The notes beneath the pieces are model-generated. The model was not told where the DNA came from. It was given only the letters and a program-made list of their open reading frames with translations, and searched no databases. A DNA stretch of 64,000 nucleotides, taken from assembly GCF_028623165.1 (NCBI RefSeq), contig NZ_CP117768.1, forward strand, positions 496,001 to 560,000. Reading direction: 5' to 3'. The DNA is from Nostoc sp. UHCC 0926 (GTDB lineage: Bacteria > Cyanobacteriota > Cyanobacteriia > Cyanobacteriales > Nostocaceae). Shown here in pieces: positions 26,469 to 35,188 of this stretch. The number at the start of each line of letters is the position of its first letter. Position 1 is the stretch's first letter. Made by a program: the position numbers and the translations under genes.

Positions 26469-27182
26469 TCAAGGGTTAACGTTAATCCGCCCACGACACA
26501 GTAGCTTGCCTGGGATCAGCGTTAGTTCTTGGATATCAACATCTGAGCCAAGATCCAAATTGTACTCATGATTTTCCTCTAATATATTTCCTTGGTCGGG
26601 CTTGATTTGGATATTTGCCAGTCGCAACTCATGGCCATTGAGTAATTGTAAGCCCAGACAAATCTCTAGAGGTGTTGTTTGACTATTGGTTACTTTGATG
26701 CCTCGCAGTATAATTTGGTTGTTCTGAAGAAGAATTTCTTGCCAATTAATTGGTTGTGGCTCTGGGTAATGTGTTGGTGAAACCTTAACCAATAGATCAC
26801 TCAAAGCAGTCGATAATAAGTTAGATGAGAGAGAAGCATTCAGATCCTTCTCGTCTACGATCAAATCGCCAACCACTGGTACTGTTTCTAACAGTCGCAG
26901 TGGCTGTCCCTTGACTATTGAGCCGATATTTATCCGAATATTTTCTGCGATTAATTGAATTTGTGTAATCAGGAGACCTTGATAAACCGCATGAGTAGCA
27001 AATATAGATACCAAGGGGATGCGTCCAGAGAGAATTTGGCGATCGCTCGCTTTAATCTCCACTTCTAATTCAGATATTTGGCTGACTTGCGTTCTCAACC
27101 AGAGCTTTAGGGCTGTTGTGAGTACCTGCGTAATTATGCGGATTTTATTGGTATTTGTTGTTTGGAAATTTTGCTCTGGCAT
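26469..27182 (-). CDS. DUF2993 (LmeA-like) protein
   Basis: 237 residues, no signal peptide or membrane helix. The run of alternating beta strands (LEVEIKASDRQILSGRIPLVSIFATHAVYQGLLITQIQL) and the IRINIGSIVKGQPLRL segment match the DUF2993 family, common in cyanobacteria with many paralogues. Actinobacterial LmeA of this family binds phospholipids, so a lipid-binding role is possible here (inference). It is divergent from the pseudouridine synthase gene; the start ATG at 27182 precedes an A/T-rich spacer of 135 bp. Confidence 0.75.
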   Translation of the reverse strand: MPEQNFQTTNTNKIRIITQVLTTALKLWLRTQVSQISELEVEIKASDRQILSGRIPLVSIFATHAVYQGLLITQIQLIAENIRINIGSIVKGQPLRLLETVPVVGDLIVDEKDLNASLSSNLLSTALSDLLVKVSPTHYPEPQPINWQEILLQNNQIILRGIKVTNSQTTPLEICLGLQLLNGHELRLANIQIKPDQGNILEENHEYNLDLGSDVDIQELTLIPGKLLCRGRINVNP

Positions 27183-27317
27183 CTAACCAATTTGTTTATG
27201 AGTATTTGCTTAACGACCGAACATAGATTAAAACTTGCCTTAAATGTAACATTTATGCCTACTCGCTACAAAATGCAAATATCATTTAATTGTTAACAGT
27301 AAATAAGCAATTTCCAC

Positions 27318-28076
27318 ATGGAGGCACGGTTACAAAAAATTCTCGCTCAATGGGGTATCGCCTCACGTCGTGAAGCCGAAGAAATGATTAGGCACTCACG
27401 GGTGCGAATTAATGGGGTAGTAGCACATTTAGGTCAAAAAGTTGATCCCCAAAAAGATGCGATCGCGATCGATGGTAAGCCTGTATCCCAAAAGCAGCGT
27501 CCGGCTTTAATATATCTATTGCTGCATAAACCAGCAGGCGTGGTTTCTACTTGCTACGACCCTCACCGCAGACCAACAGTCCTGGATCTACTACCGAAAG
27601 AATTACGAGAGGGTTTAGGTATTCACCCAGTTGGGCGTTTAGATGCAGACTCTACAGGAGCATTAATCCTGACAAACGACGGAAATCTGACATTTGGACT
27701 AACGCATCCACGTCACAGCATTTCCAAGACATATCATGTTTTGGTAAAAGGACATCCTCCAGAAGCGGTACTGCAAATGTGGCGTCAGGGTGTGATGTTG
27801 GAGGGTAGAAAAACCAGGGCTGCCAAGGTACACCTCATAGAACGTCATGCCGAGCAAAGCTTTTTAGAAATCGTGTTGCAGGAGGGAAGAAATCGCCAAA
27901 TTCGCCGGATAGCTCAACAGTTAGGATATCCAGTAATCAAGCTGCATCGGACTGCTATCGGCCCAATTCAATTACAAACTTTAAAAGAACCCTTTTTATC
28001 AGAGGGTAAATATCGTTCCCTTAAAGATCAAGAGATTCACTTTTTGCAAGAACAGATAACGCAACCTAATTATTGA
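27318..28076 (+). CDS. RsuA/RluB-family pseudouridine synthase
   Basis: 252 residues. The N-terminal S4 RNA-binding domain is at 3-48 (RLQKILAQWGIASRREAEEMI). The catalytic domain has the family motif GRLDADSTGALILTNDG with catalytic Asp109, and GRNRQIRRIAQQLGYPV at the C-terminal side. Such enzymes isomerise uridine in 16S (RsuA) or 23S (RluB, RluE, RluF) rRNA; the exact site cannot be decided from the sequence. The RodZ-like gene follows after about 30 bp, probably in one transcript. Confidence 0.88.
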   Translation: MEARLQKILAQWGIASRREAEEMIRHSRVRINGVVAHLGQKVDPQKDAIAIDGKPVSQKQRPALIYLLLHKPAGVVSTCYDPHRRPTVLDLLPKELREGLGIHPVGRLDADSTGALILTNDGNLTFGLTHPRHSISKTYHVLVKGHPPEAVLQMWRQGVMLEGRKTRAAKVHLIERHAEQSFLEIVLQEGRNRQIRRIAQQLGYPVIKLHRTAIGPIQLQTLKEPFLSEGKYRSLKDQEIHFLQEQITQPNY

Positions 28077-28105
28077 TTCAGCGGAATTAAGGAGTGTCAG
28101 CAGGC

Positions 28106-28918
28106 ATGAAATGGCTAAGAAAGAAGAATAATCACCAGCCATCAATTTCATTAGAGCAACAACGAGCCGAAAAGTTAGCAGAATTGGGCGCTCAACTTTG
28201 GGCATTGCGTCAAGAACAGGGTCTATCTCTTGAGCAAGTGGTTGTATCGACCAGGATTTCTCGGCGATTATTGCAGGCGATCGAAGAAGGTAATTTAACC
28301 GAACTGCCAGAACCAATCTATATTCAGGGTTTGATTAGGCAATTTGCCGAGGCACTAGGTTTGAATGGAGTAGAATTTTCTGGCACTTTTCCGATCAGTT
28401 CTGCACAAGTGAACTCCCAAGGTATGGGGAATACTTCACCTCTGAGTCAACTACGTCCGATTCATCTTTACTTTCTTTACATATTCCTAATTGTATGCTC
28501 TGTAAATGGCTTATCTCAGTTATTAAATAATGCTGTACTACAAGCAAATAATAGTCAAAACCAGCCATCTCCAAAACAAAAATCTGCCGTTAAACCAGAA
28601 ATAGCCCAACTAAAAGAGTCAGTGCAGGTTCAGCCTGTCAGCGATACCCTTAGCGGCGTCAAACAGGGACAGGCTGTACAGATTGGTGTCACTTTGAAAG
28701 CGTCATCCTGGATTCGCGTAGTAGCTGATGGCAAAACCAAGTTTGAGGGTATTCTGCCAGAGGGAACTCACCGGATTTGGAAAGCTCAGAAGCAACTGAC
28801 AGTGAAAACTGATAATGCTGGTGGTGTTTTAATGAGCGTCAATCAAGAGAAAGCCAAGGAAATGGGAGAGCCTGGGAAAGAGGAAGAAGTTAGGATTGCT
28901 GCCAAGCCTAAGTTTTGA
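28106..28918 (+). CDS. RodZ-like helix-turn-helix membrane protein
   Basis: 270 residues from ATG 28106, with AAGGAG about 11 bases upstream; a GTG at 28094 overlaps that site and is less likely. Order: basic N-terminus, a Cro-type HTH of the HTH_25 kind (about 25-95; LWALRQEQGLSLEQVVVSTRISRRLLQAIEEGN), one membrane helix (about 113-133, HLYFLYIFLIVCSV), a polar linker, and a beta-rich C-terminal domain of the RodZ/DUF4115 type (LKASSWIRVVADGKTKFEGILPEGT). RodZ links MreB to the envelope in cell-shape control. No mre genes are nearby. Confidence 0.8.
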   Translation: MKWLRKKNNHQPSISLEQQRAEKLAELGAQLWALRQEQGLSLEQVVVSTRISRRLLQAIEEGNLTELPEPIYIQGLIRQFAEALGLNGVEFSGTFPISSAQVNSQGMGNTSPLSQLRPIHLYFLYIFLIVCSVNGLSQLLNNAVLQANNSQNQPSPKQKSAVKPEIAQLKESVQVQPVSDTLSGVKQGQAVQIGVTLKASSWIRVVADGKTKFEGILPEGTHRIWKAQKQLTVKTDNAGGVLMSVNQEKAKEMGEPGKEEEVRIAAKPKF

Positions 28919-29035
28919 AATATGGGGTATGGGGCACTTGTACTGAGCCAACGCACGAGCGTCTTATAGGGAAGCCGTTGGCGCAGCCTCTCCAAGAGTT
29001 GTATTGTTATTCTTTCTTCCCCTGCTCCCCCTGCT
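28919..29035. repeat. Dispersed repeat spacer
   Basis: GGGCACTTGTACTGAGC (28930s), CCGTTGGCGCAGCCTCTCC (28976-28994) and CCCCTGCTCCCCCTGC runs. These are the same blocks as at 25799 and 26110. Confidence 0.65.
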
Positions 29036-30544
29036 TCATTGTTCTTGTGGGGCGCGTCCATTGAGTTCAGTAAGAACTTTCAAGCGATCGCCTAATTCCT
29101 GTGTCAACGCTCCTGGTTGATAGCGCCACTCCCAGTTCCCCTCAGGAATACTGGGAAAATTCATCCGCGCTTGGTTCCCTAATCCCAAAATATCTTGCAA
29201 GGGAATAATCGCTTGGTTGGCTATGGAACTCAAAGCTAGACGAATTAAATCCCAGTGGATGCCTTCAGGACTGATAGAACCTAAATAAAGTAACAAGTTT
29301 TGCTTTTCCTGGTCGCTAGCTGTATCGAACCAGCCTAAAGTAGTGTCATTATCGTGAGTCCCGGTATAAACTACAGCATTGCGCGGATAATTGAATGGTA
29401 AAAATGGATTAGCGGCATCAGCACTAAAGGCAAATTGCAAAATTTTCATCCCTGGAAATTCATACTTGTCTCGCAGTGCTTCTACCCCCGGTGTAATTAC
29501 TCCCAAATCTTCTGCTAAGACGGGTAGCTTGCCCAACTTCTCCCTAATCACTTCAAAAAAAGCATCTCCAGGCGCTTCCACCCATTTACCATTCATCGCA
29601 GTTTGTTCACCTTGCGGCACAGACCAATAAGCCTCGAAGCCCCGAAAGTGGTCAATGCGAATTATATCTACATAATCCAGCATTGCCTCAAACCGCTGTA
29701 CCCACCATTTAAAGTCTTGTTTTTGCAATTCCTCCCAGTTGTAAACCGGGTTTCCCCACAATTGACCGGTGGCGCTAAAGTAATCTGGTGGGACTCCTGC
29801 CATTTGGGCGGCAGCTCCTGTCTGTTCATCTAGACAAAAGATGTTGGGATGCGCCCACACATCAGCGCTATCATGAGCTACGTAGATAGGGATATCGCCG
29901 ATAATGTCAATACCGCGCATGTTGGCGTAGCTTTTAAGCTCTGACCACTGGCGGAAAAACTCAAATTGGACAAACTTGTAATAAAAAATCTCTCCATTGA
30001 GCCGCTCCTGTACTTGCTCCATTGCTTGTGGATCACGCTTGACAAGTTCTGACGGCCATGTGTGCCAGTTTGCATTCTCATTGGCATCTTTCAACGCCAT
30101 AAATAAGGCGTAATTATCTAGCCAATAGGCTTTGCTGTCGCAAAAACCTTCAAACTCTTTTTGCAGGATGGGTGTGGCATTGGCTCTAAAATGTTCATAG
30201 GCTTTTTTGAGTAGCCCAATCTTAACCGACACAACCTCCTTGAAATCTACCTTTTCTTCCGGAAATCCTGGTAAATTAGCAAAGTCTTCTTCTGTTAGCA
30301 AACCCTCATCTCGTAGTTTTTCTGGGCTAATCAGCAGGGGATTTCCCGCCATTGCCGAGTAGCACATATAAGGGGAATTACCGTATGCAGTGGGGCCCAA
30401 AGGTAAAACTTGCCAATATTGTTGATGGCTTTCTTTGAGAAAATCGATGAAGCGATAGGCTTCTAAGCCTAAATCGCCAATGCCAAATCGACTGGGAAAA
30501 GATGTGGGATGCAGCAAAATGCCACTTGATCTAGGAAAAGGCAT
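29036..30544 (-). CDS. malQ: 4-alpha-glucanotransferase (amylomaltase)
   Basis: MalQ transfers maltosyl units between alpha-1,4-glucans and serves glycogen and maltodextrin turnover. 502 residues, full length for the GH77 family. It starts MPFPRSSGILLHPTSFPSRFGIGDLG, the conserved GH77 opening. The catalytic segments RIDHFRGF, AEDLGVITPGV and YTGTHDNDTTLGW are all present. The gene is single, with a Nudix gene divergent upstream and repeats downstream. Confidence 0.96.
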   Translation of the reverse strand: MPFPRSSGILLHPTSFPSRFGIGDLGLEAYRFIDFLKESHQQYWQVLPLGPTAYGNSPYMCYSAMAGNPLLISPEKLRDEGLLTEEDFANLPGFPEEKVDFKEVVSVKIGLLKKAYEHFRANATPILQKEFEGFCDSKAYWLDNYALFMALKDANENANWHTWPSELVKRDPQAMEQVQERLNGEIFYYKFVQFEFFRQWSELKSYANMRGIDIIGDIPIYVAHDSADVWAHPNIFCLDEQTGAAAQMAGVPPDYFSATGQLWGNPVYNWEELQKQDFKWWVQRFEAMLDYVDIIRIDHFRGFEAYWSVPQGEQTAMNGKWVEAPGDAFFEVIREKLGKLPVLAEDLGVITPGVEALRDKYEFPGMKILQFAFSADAANPFLPFNYPRNAVVYTGTHDNDTTLGWFDTASDQEKQNLLLYLGSISPEGIHWDLIRLALSSIANQAIIPLQDILGLGNQARMNFPSIPEGNWEWRYQPGALTQELGDRLKVLTELNGRAPQEQ

Positions 30545-30697
30545 ATTTAACCTGAATTATGGGAGGAAGCGATTGTCTGAGCGACACGCTAGGCGATCGC
30601 ATCGAATCTATCACAGAACAGCATTCGATTATCAGTTATCAGTTGTCACAGAGCTAACAAATACAGTTAACTATTAACTGTTCACTGTTAACTGATT

Positions 30698-31129
30698 ATG
30701 ACTTACCGAAATCCTACACCGACAGTTGATATCATCATTGAACTAGTAGATCGACCTCATCGGCCAATAGTGTTAATTGAAAGACATAATCTACCCTTAG
30801 GTTGGGCTATTCCTGGTGGTTTTGTGGATTATGGGGAAGCCGTGGAAGTGGCGGCGCGGCGGGAAGCTGAGGAAGAAACGGGTTTGCAGGTGGAGTTAGT
30901 TGAACAATTACTGGTGTATTCTGACCCCGATCGCGATCCGCGTCAGCATACGATTAGCATTGTGTTTTTGGCGACAGCGACGGGGGAACCGATGGCTGGC
31001 GATGATGCCAAGGGTGTAGGCATTTTTGAGTCTTGGCGTGTGCCTGGTAATTTATGTTTTGACCACGATCGCATTTTGCGGGATTATTGGCGATATCGGC
31101 ATTATGGAATACGTCCGAGGTTGGGGTAG
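30698..31129 (+). CDS. Nudix hydrolase
   Basis: 143 residues. The Nudix box is complete: Gly41, Glu47, then REAEEETG at 55-62. The compact form and the [17 protein letters not shown] segment resemble ADP-ribose pyrophosphatase-like bacterial Nudix proteins, but the substrate is not certain. The last 12 codons ([10 protein letters not shown]) and about 45 bases after the stop occur a second time at 32274-32350, where a one-base difference removes the stop. Confidence 0.83.
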   Translation: MTYRNPTPTVDIIIELVDRPHRPIVLIERHNLPLGWAIPGGFVDYGEAVEVAARREAEEETGLQVELVEQLLVYSDPDRDPRQHTISIVFLATATGEPMAGDDAKGVGIFESWRVPGNLCFDHDRILRDYWRYRHYGIRPRLG

Positions 31130-31174
31130 GAGGGACGAACCGCCAAGGCGCAGAGGGCACAAAGTGAAGAGGGG
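31097..31174 (+). repeat. 78-bp direct repeat, copy A (Nudix 3' end)
   Basis: From CGGCATTATGG to GAGGGG this matches 32274-32350 with a few changes. It comprises the end of the Nudix coding sequence and downstream AACCGCCAAGGCGC repeat DNA. The two copies bracket the vapBC module. Confidence 0.8.
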
Positions 31175-31211
31175 AGGAGAATATCTAGAATTCCCTACCA
31201 TCTATAGGACT

Positions 31212-31388
31212 GATATTTGATTTTTGAAATATACGTAGGGTGCGTTATGCCAAAGGCTAACGCACCACCTCTGATTCTAGGTGCGTTACGCTACGCGATA
31301 ACACAACGCCAGTCCGCTCAAGTCGGGAAACCCGCCCAGACGGCTGGCTCCCCTACATATACTTAGATTTTTTCAAAAATCAAATCGG
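31212..31388. repeat. Inverted-repeat element, imperfect ends
   Basis: GATATTTGATTTTTGAAAT at the left faces TTTTCAAAAATCAAATC at the right, followed inward on both sides by a TATAYGTAGGG-type block. Inside are GTGCGTTA/TAACGCAC palindromes. About 177 bp, no coding capacity, MITE-like. Confidence 0.5.
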
Positions 31389-31442
31389 ATTGCTATAGCT
31401 TGGGTAAATGTTGTGTGGGAATCCGTTGGTGTTGGGAAGATG

Positions 31443-31889
31443 TCAAAGCCAAGATTCTAAAGCTAAGGCTTGCGCCTGTTGTATCCTTTGAAAATCGCTG
31501 TCCCCTGAGACAATGGTGAGGTTATAGTGCAGAGCAGTTGATGCTATCCACAAGTCGTTATCGCTAAAACCCAAGTCTTGAACTGTAAACTTTCTACGCT
31601 TTGCTTTGTCTTTGGGGCCAAAATGTTCGACAATTTATCCTTTGAGGCTACCGTAAACATCGGCAACCCCTCCACTAATGGGATAAAGATCAATGGTTTG
31701 CAAAAAAGTTCTGACAAAGCGAAGATTTGCTTCTTGTTGAGAAGACTTTTGCACCATGTAAAGGAGTTCACCTTGCACAATAACGCTAGTTGCAACCCCT
31801 AAACCGATGTGTTCTTGTAACCGACGAATGACGTTTGTTTCTCCAAAAATGATCCGGCTACAATGGTTGGTATCTAAGAGGCGCGTCAC
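31443..31889 (-). pseudogene. vapC: VapC-type PIN-domain toxin with in-frame stop
   Basis: The frame from GTG 31889 starts MTRLLDTNHCSRIIFG, the first PIN aspartate region, and would run 148 codons to a TGA at 31443-31445. A TAA at 31635-31637 interrupts it after YGSLKG. Downstream in the same frame it continues IVEHFGPKDKAKRRKF, FSDNDLWIASTALHYN and VSGDSDFQRI, which carry the later PIN acidic residues (DND, DSDF). One base change would restore an ordinary VapC ribonuclease. As written the product is 84 residues and lacks half the active site. The antitoxin gene is directly upstream, overlapping by one base. Confidence 0.8.
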
Positions 31890-32197
31890 TAAAATTCAGC
31901 CGGCGAACGGGTTTCATAAACTAGCTGCAAGCACTCTTCAAAATCATCCCCTTCCCAGGTTCCGGCAAATTTTAGCAAGTCTTCTGCTTTAGAGCCTCTA
32001 AAAATTGGTATTGCTTCCTGTATTTCCGGTTTTGTTTTTTGATTGAAAGTCTGATCATTTTTTTCCGTTGACAGGTCAAGAGATATTTCCTCGGTTCTTG
32101 GTTTTGTTTTGAGAAAACGCAAAAAATCTAGCGTTTGGGCTAGTAGAACATCTGAGGATGATTCAATTTCTTGGAGGAGTAGTTCTTTAATATTCAT
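31889..32197 (-). CDS. vapB: VapB-type antitoxin (DUF2281-like)
   Basis: 102 residues. The N-terminus MNIKELLLQEIESSSDVLLAQTLDFLRFLK is the helical pattern of DUF2281-like antitoxins that pair with PIN toxins. The C-terminal part (FAGTWEGDDFEECLQLVYETR) is the probable toxin-binding tail. Its TAG stop shares a base with the toxin GTG start, the usual antitoxin-first arrangement. With the toxin broken, this antitoxin could persist only for regulation or by chance. Confidence 0.75.
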   Translation of the reverse strand: MNIKELLLQEIESSSDVLLAQTLDFLRFLKTKPRTEEISLDLSTEKNDQTFNQKTKPEIQEAIPIFRGSKAEDLLKFAGTWEGDDFEECLQLVYETRSPAEF

Positions 32198-32261
32198 CCT
32201 GGTTTATTCATAAATGATGTTTTGCAGTCTGTTGTAACAGTATTATACGAGTGCGATCGAG

Positions 32262-33182
32262 ATGCTGATCTGGCGGCATTATGGGATACGTCCGAGGTTA
32301 GGTAGGAGGGACGAACCGCCAAGGGCGCGAAGGGCACAAAGGAAGAGGGGTGCTAATTTAACTGGGGCTAACTTACTTGGATCTGATTTCAGCCAAGTAG
32401 ATTTGTCTGCTACAACACTCAAAGATGTCAATTTTCAAGGAGCCAAGATTCGGGGTGTTAATTTATCTCAAAAGGATTTGTCTGGTATGAATCTGGCTGG
32501 GGCTGATTTAGGTGCAGCAAAGCTCATAGGTGTAAATTTCAGAAAAGCCTGCCTCAAAGGGACAAATTTAGAAAAAGCAGAACTGCAAAAAGTAGATTTG
32601 ATGAACGCTAATCTAAACGAGGCAAACCTGAAGAAGGTAGATTTAACAGCAGCAAATATGTATGCAGCAACTTTTAAAGATGCAGACCTGACTGGTGCGA
32701 TAATGCCTGATGGAGAAGTCTACAAGCCGATCGCTGCTGAGGTGGAAATCGGTAAACAGGAAACATCGTTAAACAAAGTAATATCTATGACTCGTAAAGT
32801 AATTCGTACTGATAACGCACCCGCTCCCGTCGGCCCTTATAATCAAGCGATCGCAGCTTCTGGTCAATTTGTATTCATCGCTGGACAAATTGCCATCGAT
32901 CCCCGCCTTGGTGATGTCGTCTACACTGATGATGTCAAAAAGCAAACTGAGCAGGTTTTAGCTAACCTTGAAGCCATCCTCACAGCATCTGGGGCGACTT
33001 TTCAAGATGTGGTGAAGACCACTGTATTTCTAGCTGATATGAATGATTTTGCGGCAGTGAATGCCATTTATGCTAAATATTTCCCGGAAGATACAGCCCC
33101 AGCCCGGGCTTGTGTCCAGGTATCGCGCTTACCTAAAGATGTGTTGGTAGAAATTGATGCGATCGCTGTGATTAGCGGTTAG
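32262..33182 (+). CDS. ridA: Chimeric frame: pentapeptide-repeat segment joined to RidA domain
   Basis: 306 codons open from ATG 32262. Residues 1-12 copy the end of the Nudix gene, 13-30 are repeat DNA, and 31-150 are pentapeptide repeats (A[N/D]LxG type, for example [30 protein letters not shown]). From about 176 (ATG 32787, [22 protein letters not shown]) comes a complete 131-residue RidA (YjgF/YER057c) domain, which deaminates reactive enamine/imine intermediates from PLP enzymes. The RidA domain has the normal length and conserved [13 protein letters not shown] segment. RidA may be made separately from 32787, though no strong ribosome site precedes it. The pentapeptide part looks 5'-truncated. 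Confidence 0.75.
   Translation: MLIWRHYGIRPRLGRRDEPPRARRAQRKRGANLTGANLLGSDFSQVDLSATTLKDVNFQGAKIRGVNLSQKDLSGMNLAGADLGAAKLIGVNFRKACLKGTNLEKAELQKVDLMNANLNEANLKKVDLTAANMYAATFKDADLTGAIMPDGEVYKPIAAEVEIGKQETSLNKVISMTRKVIRTDNAPAPVGPYNQAIAASGQFVFIAGQIAIDPRLGDVVYTDDVKKQTEQVLANLEAILTASGATFQDVVKTTVFLADMNDFAAVNAIYAKYFPEDTAPARACVQVSRLPKDVLVEIDAIAVISG
32274..32350 (+). repeat. 78-bp direct repeat, copy B
   Basis: Second copy of 31097-31174. Loss of bases in GTTGGGGTAGG (GTTAGGTAGG here) removes the Nudix stop, so the frame runs on into the pentapeptide repeats. Confidence 0.8.
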
Positions 33183-33214
33183 AAGGAACGTATCAATCAG
33201 CAAAATCTTAACGA

Positions 33215-33619
33215 TTACATTTGATTGTTCTGTTTTGACTCTAAAAACTCCATCACTTCTTGTAGCACATCGGCTATATGTGGCTTTTCGCAAGCAATTA
33301 CGTTGTCGAAAAGATGTTTATGGTGCGGGAAGCTAGGCAAGTTAGGAAAGTGTGGTGTATTGTCATAACGAAAAATCAGACTATTTTGCTCATCTTGAAA
33401 GTGATAGCGATAATCGATATATGTAATTTGATTATCTACAATAACAAAGGCTTCACTAACTGCCAGTAAATATTTAAGAGCGAAACGTATTCTAATGCGG
33501 AGATTAGCTCTCTCTGTATTTAAAATGACTGCACTATATTCCTCAATGTATGTGTTAGAGCAGTTGAGTAAAAGTTGCTCAATTTCATCTAAATAGACTT
33601 GGATAACTTTACGCGACAT
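33215..33619 (-). CDS. TumE-like toxin (DUF6516)
   Basis: 134 residues. LRIRIRFALKYLLAVSEAFVIVDNQITYIDYRYHFQDEQNSLIFRYDNTPHFPNLPSFPHHKH is the pattern of DUF6516, annotated as the toxin of TumE/TumA modules. The YRYHFQD and RYDN.PH blocks are the most conserved part of that family. Its start overlaps the upstream antitoxin-like gene by 11 bases, as expected for a two-gene module. Mechanism of the family is poorly known. Confidence 0.7.
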   Translation of the reverse strand: MSRKVIQVYLDEIEQLLLNCSNTYIEEYSAVILNTERANLRIRIRFALKYLLAVSEAFVIVDNQITYIDYRYHFQDEQNSLIFRYDNTPHFPNLPSFPHHKHLFDNVIACEKPHIADVLQEVMEFLESKQNNQM

Positions 33620-33851
33620 CTCTGAGTTTGCTCTTTATATCTTGGTGTAGAGCTAGATAATGTTGGTAGTTTCCTGCCCATTCGACAAACACTTCATCGT
33701 CAGAAGTTTCGCCTTGGCTATATTTGGCAAAAAATTCTTCTGAATTCATTTGGTACTTTATTTCATAGGTATTTAACTGTTTAGTAAGGGCAATGAGCGC
33801 ATCTAATGAAGATGTATATTCGATGATTTGTTTACGCATTGATTTCTGCAT
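33609..33851 (-). CDS. TumA-like antitoxin
   Basis: 80 residues, ATG at 33851 (an in-frame ATG at 33839 is also possible). Largely helical: DALIALTKQLNTYEIKYQMNSEEFFAKYSQGETSDDEVFVEWAGNYQHYLALHQDIK. The YxMxSEEFxxxYxxG..DD..FxEWaG segment is typical of the antitoxin partner of DUF6516 toxins. It is first in the pair and overlaps the toxin start. Confidence 0.68.
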   Translation of the reverse strand: MQKSMRKQIIEYTSSLDALIALTKQLNTYEIKYQMNSEEFFAKYSQGETSDDEVFVEWAGNYQHYLALHQDIKSKLRDVA

Positions 33852-33942
33852 TCAGTTTCATTGTTAATTATCTCTCAACAAACGCGATCGCCTCTAGAGG
33901 TTTGGGAATACTGAAAATAAGTTCACCAAAGGAGTATTAAAA

Positions 33943-34416
33943 ATGGCAGAAAATCGCATCAGTGCTAGTTTAGCCCCAGCAGATAGAGAAGCGGTCATGC
34001 AGGCGATCGCTACAATTAGAGAAAAGTTACCGTTTTTGGTTGATTTGACCACCGAAGAACGGCGAACAATGTTGAAGATGGGAGATAAAAGTCGAGCTTT
34101 TGTAAGCAAAGCCTTAGAAGTAGCGACACAAAACCCTAACTTTTTGCCCCGTTCTTTTGATTTAGAAGAGATGCGCCGAGATTTAACGCTGTTTGAGGCC
34201 TTGTATCCGGTGCTTTTGTCTCTAACACAACTGCAAGAATTGGTCGATGATACCTGTATAGCCTCTGCTAGTGAAGCCTATGCAGCAGCATTAGCAGTTT
34301 ATAGCTATGCCAAAGCTAGTGGTGATGTCACAGGTTTAGATGGAGTAATAGATGAGATGGGACGCAGGTTTAACCGCCGTTCTAAGAAAAAGCAACCTGA
34401 AGTCCCAGTTAGCTAA
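33943..34416 (+). CDS. Conserved-looking helical protein of unknown function
   Basis: 157 residues, almost entirely helical, ATG with AAAGGAGT upstream. It starts MAENRISASLAPADREAVMQAIATIREKLPFLVDLT and ends with a basic tail (MGRRFNRRSKKKQPE). I do not know a function; proteins of this look occur in cyanobacteria as short orphans. The last 37 codons plus 315 bases downstream are duplicated at 38127-38554. A palindromic terminator follows at 34475. Confidence 0.75.
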   Translation: MAENRISASLAPADREAVMQAIATIREKLPFLVDLTTEERRTMLKMGDKSRAFVSKALEVATQNPNFLPRSFDLEEMRRDLTLFEALYPVLLSLTQLQELVDDTCIASASEAYAAALAVYSYAKASGDVTGLDGVIDEMGRRFNRRSKKKQPEVPVS

Positions 34417-34731
34417 ACCTTAAAACAGGTAATCATACCAGTTATCAATTTGGTAAAATACACGTCATTTGTGGGGGCATAACATTGTTATGCCCTTTTC
34501 GCGTCTTGTATCCAAAGATTTTTGAAACCCGCGCGGCGGGTAAAGTATCGTGTAGCCGCGATTTCTATAGCGCATCTCGTTAATCTAAAATACACTTTGA
34601 CCACTCTCCAAACCTCTCCCCTACAAGGGGAGAGGCTTTAAATCTTACTCCCCTTCCCTTGTAGGGAAGGGGCTGGGGGTTAGGTCTATATTAGACTCCA
34701 CCGAGAAGCACTAAGTCGCCAGAACATTTTT
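34305..34731. repeat. Segmental duplication, copy 1
   Basis: Runs from CTATGCCAAAGCTAG in the 157-residue gene, through a palindromic terminator, a G/C hairpin near 34533 and the CCCCTTCCCTTGTAGGGAAGG hairpin, to the first unit of the 21-bp array. It corresponds block by block to 38127-38554, at roughly 75-80% identity by eye. Confidence 0.85.
34475..34495 (+). terminator. Palindromic terminator after the 157-residue gene
   Basis: GGGCATAACA and TGTTATGCCC around a single central T, followed by CTTTTC. The counterpart at 38296-38318 has a central A, so the palindrome is kept in both copies. Confidence 0.6.
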
Positions 34732-35067
34732 CAGCCTCAGAAGGTCAACATCGAGCCTCAGAAGGTCAACGTCGAGCTTCAGAAGGTCAACATCGAGCTT
34801 CAGAAGGTCAACATCGAGCCTCAGAAGGTCAACATCGAGCCTCAGAAGGTCAACATCGAGCTTCAGAAGGTCAACATCGAGCCTCAGAAGGTCAACATCG
34901 AGCCTCAGAAGGTCAACATTGAGCCTCAGAAGGTCAACATCGAGCCTCGGAAGGTCAACGTCGAGCCTCAGAAGGTCAACATCGAGCCTCAGAAGGTCAA
35001 CGTCGAGCCTCGGAAGGTCAACGTCGAGCCTCAGAAGGTCAACGTCGAGCCTCAGAAGGTCAACATT
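34732..35067. repeat. 21-bp tandem array 1 (16 units) upstream of the STAND gene
   Basis: Sixteen consecutive 21-bp units of the form GAGCCTCAGAAGGTCAAC plus a final ATC, GTC or ATT, with no spacers. Differences between units are few (CTT for CCT, CGG for CAG). All three plus-strand frames are open through it; frame one reads EPQKVNI repeats and is open from an EALSRQNIF segment, but no start codon precedes it. The array ends 121 bp before the STAND gene ATG. Confidence 0.92.
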
Positions 35068-35188
35068 GAGCTTAAATCAAGGTCAAACGTAAAAATTACC
35101 TAATAAAACATTTAGTAAATTCTGAAATACAGCCTGGGTATTTAGTAGTTATTCTGTAAGCATTAACATTTAAAAATTAAATCTGGTC

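Noticed and set aside
34732..35067. CRISPR array
   Set aside because: Units are contiguous 21-bp repeats with no spacers and no cas genes nearby.
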